Origin: Sclerotiophoma versabilis
Taxonomy: Eukaryota; Ascomycota; Dothideomycetes; Pleosporales; Didymellaceae
Direction of reading: 5' to 3'
NCBI GenBank assembly: GCA_012274445.1
Contig: JAAROD010000004.1
Span: forward strand, 1,364,001 to 1,428,000
Length of the DNA: 64,000 bases
The notes under the pieces: model-generated
Databases searched by the model: none
Seen by the model: the letters and a program-made list of their open reading frames with translations, nothing else
What the model was told of the DNA's origin: nothing
Part shown: one piece after another, positions 21,936 through 31,443 of the stretch
Layout: each line of letters begins with the position of its first letter
How positions within the stretch are numbered: position 1 is the first letter of the stretch
Program-made: the position numbers and the translations under genes

Positions 21936-23470
21936 CTTGAAGGATGTTGATTAAGTATTAGGAGTAGATGTCCTGGAATGTGAGTAGTTGTTGGTGTGTG
22001 ATAGATGAGCAGGATTATTTGGAGCCTTATATGGAAATTTGGAGGTCACGCTCGACGAGGATGGTATCCGTCACCATGCTACTCACGACAAAAACGTCAA
22101 TGCACATGACGTCGATCCTCGTGTTTTTAGTCGTACTGACCTAAAGCGCGAGGCTGGTGAGGGTCAAGCACTAACACTAAGTGCCTAGTACCCGTCACCT
22201 ATGCAGAGCCAATATCTAAATTTGACTTTAGACTACTCAAGTCGCCACCCGGAGATCTGTCCGCCTCGGTCCCTGCGGCTCCGGTCTGCATGCGAGGAAG
22301 GCCCGCCGTATTTGCTGTGCTCAGGGTATCTTTGAATCCGCCGGTGAAATCCGGGGAGCGCATCAAATCGTATGGTACGGTGGCAATATCACTTTCGGCG
22401 TCATTGGATCAGGTTCGATAGAGCGCTAGCAAGCCAAAGTCACATCCGACGACCCGAACAATATGGTCGTATGGTGACCAAAGCTCAATATCACATCGTA
22501 TTCAACTTGTCCTGTCCGCAATAGGTTCGAAGTCATACTATGATATCGGGCATAGGTGGACCAGAGCAACTGGGAATCTTAAATGGGAACGCGAAAAACA
22601 CCAACTCAATATCTTACACCAATCAGAGATCTTCAAATTGCTGCACGCATTGCCGTTGAAAACTAGACAAGTAGACTTTCCTTAAGCAGTGTAGGTGGAT
22701 CTGGTAGTGGCTGTTATGTAGCATATCCCAAAACCTGCCTGCCTCTTGTAGACATCTCCAACGTCATTCAACTCGTATAAGATACTCAGAGAAACAGAGT
22801 GTCGTGTCGGCTATGCAAGCTCGCTGTGCACCAGTACAAAGTTCTTTGTCGAAAATTTGCATGGCCAAATAGCAGTTAGCGCAACTCGCACTGTTGTCTG
22901 AATGTGGGTGTCGGTGATACGTGGCTGGGATGAACGTGCATCGACTTGTGGACTGTCGATATCTGAAGGGGTGGCTGATGCACTTGGATGTAAATGTGGA
23001 GTCCTTTTGTGGGGCATACTACCACTCCATGTTTACAGCACTCTATCGGATCTTCTCAAGGTAGTTATCGATGGACTCGTATGGTTTGCTGCACATCCCA
23101 TCACGCATATGGTTGGGATATCAACACCTATGGGAGCCCCCAGGGTCTGTCAGATTTTCTATGAACTATACACGGTCCGCAGCTTGTCGTTTTCCAGAAT
23201 GATCTGCTACACCGCCAGTCAATGTGGCTGGAGCAATACGAGACGGGCCGTGCACCGCGAACTCAGACCTGTAGGGTGTGTGTTGTCCAGTGAATCAGCC
23301 GACCTGCGCATGATCCTGAGAAGGCTGTAGAACCTCCTCGTATACACCTCACGAAGTATCGAGCACGTACCGGCCAGCTAGAGATAGGAAAATTTGCATT
23401 GTGTTATCGAACATTGTGAAAGTCATAATAACCAAGCTAACAAGTTCTGCTGCCTCATCATCTCAACTCG
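21936..23470. other. intergenic, no gene recognised
   Basis: Contains the promoter of the repeat-containing secreted protein gene in its left part. Elsewhere only short frames without family features. Confidence 0.45.
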
Positions 23471-24254
23471 CTAGACAACGAACAGAGCAAGTCCACCAAG
23501 CAGCCCAGCTATACCAGGTGAGAGCCCAAACTTCTCAGCAGCGCCCGTGAATGGTTGGACAGTGCTTCCTGGAGAACCACCGCTTCCACTGGCTGAAGCC
23601 GTTCCCTTTGCAGTTGCGCTTGCCCTACCGTCGACCATGAAGAAATTGCCTGCCATTGGAGCACTGACTTTGTTTTTCGTCATAAACGCATTAATGTCGA
23701 AATTGATTCGGGCTGAGGTGTCTTTAAAGTCAGACGCTTGAACATTCAAGTCTGCAGGCTGCTGAAATAGAAGCTCAACGTAACGATGTGGAATGGTGTC
23801 TGTCGGTGGCGGGCCTGGTGGTATGTACGCTGCTGGTCCTTTCTCGGTCGATGCAAGTAATATAGCGGAACCACTGATCTTCTGTTGTGTGGCTTTAAAC
23901 CCTGTGTTCATGGCGTGCAGTAGGACACGGCGCTTGGTGCTTCCTTCCTCTGGCGGGACATCAAGATCGAGCATAACGAACATGTAGGTAGCGCTCATGT
24001 TGGCCATTGCACTCGCTACTGCGATTTTTGGTTGACTTGCTGTTTCTGCGTCTCGTCAGCTATGGCCATCTGATTGTGGGTAGGACTGTCTGACCAGCTT
24101 TTGAAAGAACCTGACCTGGTGTCATGACCATAGTCGAGTTGAAGAACACATCTAGCTTGCTGCTTGCTGAGGGTGTGAAGCCTGAGGGTGTGACACTTTG
24201 CGCTTGCGCCAAACTTGCCAGAGCTGCGACGACAAACGATGAAGCAAAGTACAT
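23471..24254 (-). CDS. secreted PEBP-like protein with GPI-type tail
   Basis: Two exons, 24254-24095 and 24045-23471, are joined by a 49-nt intron (GTCAGA...GACGCAG), giving 244 aa. A signal peptide ends near SLAQAQS. The middle resembles the phosphatidylethanolamine-binding protein fold: YMFVMLDLDVPPEEGS matches the conserved ligand-site strand, then AAYIPPGPPPTDTIPHRYVELLF matches the GPxPPxxxPHRYxxLLF region. A Gly/Ser-rich linker leads to a hydrophobic C-terminus (GIAGLLGGLALFVV) without a basic tail, typical of GPI addition. Secreted PEBP-like proteins are common in Pezizomycotina; their ligands are mostly unknown. Confidence 0.82.
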
Positions 24255-25443
24255 GTTGGATGTGACAAGCTAAGACGAGATGAGTAGGAGGAGATTGAAG
24301 ATGTGTATATGTGATCTGATGTAGTTGGAGACGTGGTGCTGAACAAGTAAAGACTTGATGGCCTGAATATATCAGTTGAGCATTGAGTACGCGGCCTCAA
24401 CGCCTAGCTGTATCGAAGCCCGCACTCGTCGTTACAATCAACCTGGAGTGCATATTCTATTGCACCCCTGCTTGATGATCTTGAAACGGGTATCGCGTGA
24501 AGCCTCCACAGTCATTCTTGGCAACGTTTGTACTCCATAGAAGTGCGTGTTAGATGCTGATTCTAGTCAGAAAATACTCAAGGGTCGTTTGCCGCCATCA
24601 CTGGCATCCAAGGTAGCACAATGACAGACTGTTAGCATGAAGTAGTTGAAACCTTTGCCAATATCACAAGATAGCAACAAACAACCGAGAAATATGCACC
24701 CCATGTCGTAAATTCTTGTACTAGGGCTGGCTTGGGAACTCACTCAAAGCTGTGTACAGTCGGTTTGGTGTTGTGGCACGCAGCGCGGCTCGACTTGCCA
24801 AAGTGTTCCTCGAGCTTGGTGGTCAAATCGAGGCCGAAACAAGCAAACGTCTGAGACGTCCCGCGCATCAAGCAGCAAAAGCATAAAATGCGAAACCTAT
24901 CAATGACGCTGGACGTGCACGTAGTGGGCAAGAGATGACGGAGTCAAGTATGCCATAGTTTGGAGGTCTCGAACAGATCCACATACGAACGACCAAGCAT
25001 ATAACAGCCATGTCGCTTAGAGGTTACTTCTCTGTAAAACAACACTGTCAGAGAGCACCAGAGCCGCTTCAGGCAACAAGCTGCAACCACAGCAGAATGC
25101 CGCGCCAGTACACCTTGCAGATTGAACAAATGCGCTGTTGTGTCACCGCCGTCGACGGCGCAGCAGAACGATCGGGTGCAGGGTGCAACACACAGTCTGC
25201 AGAGCAGTTAGATGAGCGCAAAGAAGGCCTGTAAGTGTGGCGGTTGCTATTCTGAAAAGGTAGCCTACAGGTGTTAGGCGTAGGGGAAGAGCAACATCAG
25301 TCGAAAAGAGTAAGCGCGCACGTGTTTTCGCGCGTTAGCGCAGTGGCGACTTCACGCTAAGGCACAATGGGATCGAGTACTCGTCAACATTGAACGATTG
25401 TTCTTGCAACATTCTTTTTGGGGGGTTCATTGACCACACTTGA
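24255..25443. promoter_or_regulatory. divergent intergenic region
   Basis: About 1.2 kb between the divergent starts of the PEBP-like and exonuclease genes. No additional gene seen. Confidence 0.45.
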
Positions 25444-27693
25444 ATGTTTCTTCGGCACCTATCTCGAATGAAGGACACTGCTTCCAAGGTTGCAGCTTTT
25501 GACAATGCAGCGAGCGCAGCAAAGAGCGAGGAGGCGCGGTGGCCACTTAGCTTCCGAATACAACCCCAACCACAGCAAGGCCTGGAGGCGTTCGGCGTTA
25601 CGACAACAAAGGAAAATACCAAGAAGCGATGGTGGAGCCATCTGCTATATCGAGGTCCGAACAATGAGCGAGTCAAGATCCTTTATAGCAAGACGAAGGC
25701 GGACTCAGAGATCCTAGCTAAGCAATTCCTGGGAGAGAAGGTTGTCGGCTTTGATATGGAATGGCCTTGGGATGATTGGAAACGGCCCAATAGGCTTCAG
25801 AACAAGATCGGTCTCATTCAGGTTGCCACAGAAGATAAGATTGCTCTTTTCCATATTGGGCTACACACTGGGAAGACGACTGATGACGTCTTGGCTCCGT
25901 CGTTGTGCAAGCTTATTGAGAGCCGCTCAATCGGGAAGATTGGCGTTGGCATACTCAACGCAGATTTCGCTCGAATAAGCAAGTACTTTAAGCTGCATCC
26001 AAAGGGAGCGGTCGAACTGAGTCACCTCCACCGTCTTGTAACATTTGGCGGACGGAAGCCCGAGCTTGTCTCGACTAAGATGACGAGTCTCGCAAATCAA
26101 GTCGAACAACACCTAGGACACCCTCTCTACAAGGGAGATGTGAGGACTTCCAACTGGAGCAAGCCATTGTCACAGGAGCAAATTAGATATGCTGCAGGAG
26201 ACGCGTACGCTGGCATCATGTTGTACCATTGCTTGAACTACAAGCGACTTCAGATGCATCCAACTCCACCCCTACCCATACACGCGGAGAAATATCTGGG
26301 GTTCAAACTTGCTGGAGTCAGCTCGCTTTACTTGGAACCGCTAGAAGAAGGCGGCAAAATCATGACCTCAGCTTTCTTTTTTGGAGTTCCAACTGCACCA
26401 GAGGACTTGTCATCGAAGTCCAAAAAGGCAACGGCTTCCAAGACAACATCTAACTCTACATCCAGAACCAAGCCCACGACAACACTCAACGACACAAACA
26501 CGGAACTGCATTCTAAAGTCCGCCGAACCGCAGTCAAGTCGACTCTTCTGCCCCTAGAACCTCTCTCACTAGCCCTCTACAATGACTTGATTAAGTGGCG
26601 CACAGCTGTTGCTGCTGAAGTAGAGTTGCCTGAATACCGTATATCCCCAGATGCAGTTCTTAGAAGACTTGCAGAAGAGCGTCCTCTTACCAGCGAGTCC
26701 TTGTTGAAGATCAAAGGTCTCGGAACTCGACAAGAGAAGTTACACGGCAAACAAATGATTGAGATCATATCATCCTTCATGACCAAGAATCCGAACGGCA
26801 TCGGCGCACCTGGGAACGCTGTTGGCGCACCATCAAAGACTACAGCCGCCACTCCGAATGATCCAGTCAACAAATCAGCACTTCATATCCCACCCGACCA
26901 CAGCTCACGACGCAAGGCTATGCGGCCTGAGACGATACCAGATTCGTCGCCGCCTTTCGTTACACCTCCACCTCCGCGTACATCCCAACTGCATACTGGA
27001 CTGTCCTTCACACTAGCAGAATGGAAGCTGGCGAAGGGTGAGGAATCCGACGACAGCTTGCCCTCTTTGGACTTTGGCTTTTCTCCCTCCACCAGAAGAA
27101 TGTCGGGTCAGAAACGAAAGCGAGTCGAGAGGCCAAACAAGCAAGCGCCAAGTAGCTTGCAGAAGCAGCGTCAGATGGATGAACCGTACTGCTACGAGGA
27201 AGTTGTCCCTGAAAGTCAGTCTCGAACTGCAACGCCAAAGAAACGATCACCAAAACAAGTGTCGTCTCGAGAAGCATCACCGAGAGCACGAGCGATGGCG
27301 AGCATTCCACCATCGAATACACCTACGGCAGCAGAATGCCTCACACCTCGAACCAAGATCTTCCGCAACAAGCTTGTCGCATTTAGCAGGCTTGTCGCGA
27401 CCAAGAAAGGCACCAAACCGGACTCTGTCGTATCGAGCGAGACGCTGGAGGCAATTGCCAGGCGCCCACCTCTGACGCATGACGAGCTGCGTCGGATCCC
27501 AGGCATAGAGAAGTTCTTCCTTGCTTGTGTGGAGATGAATATGGATCTGCTCGCGAAGATCCAGAAGTTTGCGCCAGTGGAGAAGGTAGTAAGAAAGGTG
27601 GCTGCCAAGGATGATAAGCCTTTGGTGCAGCTTGTGCCTGGGTCATACCATTACGAAGGGCTGTCACCAGGAACCTCAGCAAAATTTTGGTGA
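25444..27693 (+). CDS. 3'-5' exonuclease (RNase D/WRN-like) with HRDC domain
   Basis: An intronless 749-aa frame. Residues about 75-280 form a DEDDy exonuclease: VVGFDMEWPW (motif I Asp and Glu), GVGILNADFARI (motif II Asp), and YAAGDAYAGIMLYH (motif III Tyr and Asp). Residues about 375-445 match an HRDC nucleic-acid-binding domain, ending LLKIKGLGTRQEKLHGKQMIEII. A long Ser/Pro-rich disordered region follows. A second helical segment near 650-700 (TRPPLTHDELRRIPGI-like) may be a second HRDC-like fold. The architecture is that of fungal RNase D/Werner-type nucleases, probably nuclear, in RNA processing or DNA repair. Alternative start: Met at 25468. Confidence 0.88.
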   Translation: MFLRHLSRMKDTASKVAAFDNAASAAKSEEARWPLSFRIQPQPQQGLEAFGVTTTKENTKKRWWSHLLYRGPNNERVKILYSKTKADSEILAKQFLGEKVVGFDMEWPWDDWKRPNRLQNKIGLIQVATEDKIALFHIGLHTGKTTDDVLAPSLCKLIESRSIGKIGVGILNADFARISKYFKLHPKGAVELSHLHRLVTFGGRKPELVSTKMTSLANQVEQHLGHPLYKGDVRTSNWSKPLSQEQIRYAAGDAYAGIMLYHCLNYKRLQMHPTPPLPIHAEKYLGFKLAGVSSLYLEPLEEGGKIMTSAFFFGVPTAPEDLSSKSKKATASKTTSNSTSRTKPTTTLNDTNTELHSKVRRTAVKSTLLPLEPLSLALYNDLIKWRTAVAAEVELPEYRISPDAVLRRLAEERPLTSESLLKIKGLGTRQEKLHGKQMIEIISSFMTKNPNGIGAPGNAVGAPSKTTAATPNDPVNKSALHIPPDHSSRRKAMRPETIPDSSPPFVTPPPPRTSQLHTGLSFTLAEWKLAKGEESDDSLPSLDFGFSPSTRRMSGQKRKRVERPNKQAPSSLQKQRQMDEPYCYEEVVPESQSRTATPKKRSPKQVSSREASPRARAMASIPPSNTPTAAECLTPRTKIFRNKLVAFSRLVATKKGTKPDSVVSSETLEAIARRPPLTHDELRRIPGIEKFFLACVEMNMDLLAKIQKFAPVEKVVRKVAAKDDKPLVQLVPGSYHYEGLSPGTSAKFW

Positions 27694-29110
27694 GATGTTT
27701 GTGCAGCGCGTGTTAGCGATATTTGTCATATTTTTGATACCCACATGTTAAATCAATAAAGTGTTCTCCAAATTTGTCGTGCATAGCATTCAATGCTGGT
27801 ACAAACATGAGATGTGAAGGAATGCCACCTGCCGCTCGTTTAGCGACCTCATTGGTCAATTAGCCACCTGCAGGTAAGTGGGGCTCTTCGCGAGATTTTG
27901 TGAATCCTTCAGTATGGATTGCGGAGAATTGGACCCTGTATCACATCTGTCGTCTCTTGAAGTGTTGCCAAACCTCGCACCTGTCGAGCGAGTCCTTCCT
28001 GAAGCCTGTAGCACCAGGCATCAGAAGACAATGCGCTGGACGCAGCAATTCGGTGCATTTACGGCCGACGGTCCTACCGCCGGCTTCATCACATGCGGTG
28101 CAACGTCCATGCATTCAACGGCTGCCACCTCGTCATCTACATGAAGGCACACTGTGACATTGACGTGCTGAAGCTATTGCCTCAAGGATCCTGCGAGACT
28201 TCCATACTGCTCAGCAGCGGTTCAACTGCAGAACATACAGGCCTCTGTGATCACGAATCCCGTTTTGGAGGGAGGCCAGGTTTGCGGGGAGCGCACATGG
28301 CTTCCCCCTTAGCGAGGCTTTAGGCCTCGTCAGCTGCAGCCACTGATGTCGCGGCAAAAGCAGCGTGGCGCGTCGGCTCTTCAACGTGCTTTCTTTCGGC
28401 CCACAAAGCCCACCACATGCGTGCAGCAAGCAACCAAGTGCGAGACGTGTGCGACGACACTTGGACGAAGCAGGCACATGCGGGGGCCTGAAGCGGCAGC
28501 ATGCTCGTTGTTGTTGCCTCGCTTAGCAGTTTCGCTATTCGCACTCGGACTTTGATTGCCGCACGCTAAGCAGTGCGCTGTTGGTGAGTGGCGTCGAGTG
28601 GTGGGCGCATCTTGGCGACATGTGATGGGTATTTCTGACATGTGAGAATCACGGCTTTGCGAACGCCAATTTGCTGCACGCCGGTCAGGGCTGCGTCTCT
28701 CCTCCCATCCGCCTCACTGCCGTGCCGACCGTCAGCCGAAAAAACCAGCCCCAGCCAGACGATTGAAACACTGCGCGCGACGCCCGTGCCTGCGCAGAGC
28801 ACCGCCGGACCCTGTTGACGTCGAGCTGCTGACGTCGTTGCATCGCCATCGCCAATTCCACGTTCACCTCCGACCGGCGAAGCGCACAGGCGGAGCGCCC
28901 TGCCATTTTGAGCGACCCCCGACCCTACTGAAGGAAGAGTGCCGGCGACAACGGACTTAGCCTAGCCAGGTCCCCGCGAGCATCGCAGCGGAACTTGGGA
29001 GAACATCGCCAGCCCATCCTTGACTGTGTGCACTGTCTGACCGGCGCTGGGACTGTGGGGCAGCGGCTTCTACCCCAAGTCTCGCGCGCGTTCCAGCAAC
29101 GACCGCGACC
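27694..29110. promoter_or_regulatory. upstream region of Opi1-like gene
   Basis: 1.4 kb without a recognised gene. The right 400 bp is GC-rich and probably holds a long 5' leader. Short GC-rich frames are present on both strands but lack family features. Confidence 0.45.
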
Positions 29111-30841
29111 ATGCAGGAGGAACAGCAGCGCCCTCCCCCACCGGCGTACATCCAGCACGAGCCCGCGTCATTCCAGCTGCCGAGCGTCCCTACCCATGCG
29201 CCGGGTCGCCAGAGCAATGGCAGGCTGCCGGGCATCAAGGCGCTCGACCTGCCCGATGCCACTGCGAGGCACACCCCGCGCAACTCGATTGAACTGAGCC
29301 CTCGGTCGCAGACAGACGGCGCGCAATGGGCCGCCCTGCCCGCGCTGCACAGCGCGACCTTTCCCAAGGTGCCAGAGGGCCACCCCGGAGACATCGGCAG
29401 TCCCATGGACACGGCGAGCGTGCTGAGCGCCCAAGACGAGGCTGCACGCAGGCGCGAGACCAGCGTGAGCATGGACGACCCCGATGTGCGCCTGGCCGCA
29501 GAGGCGCTGAGTGGGCTGGGCAATCCAGGTGCGTAGCCCTGCGACACGCACGCAGACCGTACTGACATGTTCGCAGACTTTGTTCGATCACCGACTGCAC
29601 GATCCCTTACCATGTCTGCCCGCGAGCCTACCGCCGAGCCTCAGCAGCCGATGCTCTCCCTCCTGACTTCGAACCATCCCTGGCTCGGGGGCACCATCAG
29701 CGGCTCCCTCGCTGCCTACAACCTGACCAAGGACTACTCCCCACGCTTCGTCAAGTACGGCGCCGAGCTCGTAGAACGCAACGTCGGCTCGCCCATGGTC
29801 AACACAGTCTCATCCGTAGGTCGACGGACAGGCATGGAGAAGAACCTGCGCCGTTATCTGGGCGAACAACATCGCCGCCCCAGCGACCTCGAGCAGGGCG
29901 ACGCAGACGCTCCAAGGAAGAGACAGCGAGCTGCTAGCCCAGCCCATGCCGACGCCATGGAGATTGACTCACGCACCTCATCGCGCACACGTGGCGGCTC
30001 GCAATCCTCTTACGCTGAATCACTCCCCGCCTACGATGACCAACGTTCTCCCAACTATGAAGAAAATGCCGTCATGACCGACTCGTCCCCAGCTACCACT
30101 GGCAAGGAGCCTGAGCGACGCCAACAGTCAAGCGCAGTGCACGATCGCCGCGTCGCCTGGTCCACTCAACTCATCATGACCACTTCTGGTCTCGGTGTCG
30201 CACTCTCCGCCGCCTCGCTGCGCAGCTTGAAGCAATGTCTGCACCTCTTGCGCGGTGCAACGAGCCACATTGACAGTGTGATGCGCGCGCTCAAGCTGGT
30301 GCTAGAAGAATATGAAAACGCCCTACGCCAACGGCGCGCCAGTGACGCCGATGAGACGGAAGCCGCAAAGTCAGGGGAAGGGGAGGAGAAGGAAGACGAG
30401 GTCCGCAAGATTGCCGAGAAGATCAAGACGCTGAGTAGCGACATCTGGCAAACCCTACAGGGCGTTGTGCAGTCCGTGTCCCGCTACACTGGTGGTGCGC
30501 TGCCGCAGAACGCAAGCCAGGTCGTCAGGACGCAGTTACTATCTGTGCCGCAGCGCTGGCAGCTCGCAGGTCGTAGGACAGCAGGCCAGCCGCACGACGA
30601 GGAAGCCGGCGAGGGCGAGGCCGTACGGGGGGCTAATCGCATGCTGGCCTTTGCCATGGAGGGCTTGGACATGATGGGCCAGATTACCACAGTAGTTGAT
30701 GGTACCGTCCAGTCCGCAGAGTCCTGGCTGGGGCGCATTGGACGCGCGCCGCCGGCCCAGAACGGCGAGGCGAGTGGTGAGAAGAGGGCGATTGACAACC
30801 AGCAGATGCCCAACGGGTATCGCGGGGACGAGAAGCGGTGA
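29111..30841 (+). CDS. Opi1-family transcriptional regulator (CCG-8-like)
   Basis: Two exons (29111-29528, 29577-30841) joined by a 48-nt intron (GTGCGT...TTCGCAG) give 560 aa. The ATG at 29111 has a good context. The conserved Opi1/CCG-8 block starts at the exon junction: DFVRSPTARSLTM, QPMLSLLTSNHPWLGGTISG, YSPRFVKYGAELVERNVGSP, and VGRRTGMEKNLRRYLG. The C-terminal half has a helical segment (VAWSTQLIMTTSGLGVALSAASLRSL) and a last conserved region (NRMLAFAMEGLDMMG), corresponding to the activator-interaction part. In yeast Opi1 senses phosphatidic acid and represses inositol-responsive lipid genes; in Neurospora CCG-8 is clock-controlled and affects azole response. A basic run KKRQR-like (PRKRQRAAS) could be a nuclear signal. 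Confidence 0.88.
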
Positions 30842-31443
30842 TCAGACGAAGAGATTGAAACCCCCAGGGCCAGGCAGTCAGGTCACGAGATAAGATACCA
30901 AGGTCGCGTATAGCGAGGAAGATACTGAGGAAATACCACGCTTCAGTAAAGCAGAGGCGCAGAGCAAAACACACAAGCCATACCCGCACGCCTAATTGAA
31001 TTTTTTTTTGTTCTTTTTTTCTTTTTTTCTTTTTGGTTTCCTTTGTCATCCATCACTTACCTCAACATTTTCTCAAGCAAGGCGTCCACCAGACATGTTT
31101 GACCTGGTTTTTAAAGCACTACCCAAGAATTGGAAGGTAGTTGGGACAAAATCTCAAGTATCATCTCATCTATACAAGTCCAAGTCCCTTTTCTTGGAAT
31201 ACGGGGAGGGGAGGGGAGGGGGGGGGGAGTTTTTGATATATAAATTTCTTATCAAGTGAGTGAGTGACGTTCAATGCACATTTCTCCGCAAAGTCCACAG
31301 GAACAGGCAGCTTTAATACTGTTATCGTGTCATTTATAAGTCATTCGTGAGTCGTTATACCTTTACCCGTTACCAACACTGATGCCCGTACCAATATTCA
31401 TGTTTCATCCCCCAAACGCCCTAGTCGATGCAAAATCACTACA
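30842..31443. other. convergent 3' region with poly-T and G-rich tracts
   Basis: Lies between the stops of the Opi1-like and spindle-pole-type genes. It contains a T-rich run (about 31001-31036) and a run of G tracts (31203-31227) consisting of GGGG blocks separated by single A bases. Confidence 0.7.
31203..31227 (+). repeat. G-tract run, potential G-quadruplex
   Basis: Three GGGG blocks separated by single A bases run into nine or more consecutive Gs. This satisfies the usual four-G-tract rule with one-base loops. It lies in the 3' intergenic region of two convergent genes. Confidence 0.8.

Noticed and set aside
22902..23330. 142-codon plus-strand frame
   Set aside because: Residue composition and lack of motifs look like chance openness; no splice structure found.
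25335..25420. tRNA-like A-box (TTAGCGCAGTGG) with a weak B-box-like GGATCGAGTAC downstream
   Set aside because: The D-stem, anticodon stem and acceptor stem do not pair in any arrangement I tried, so it is not a tRNA.
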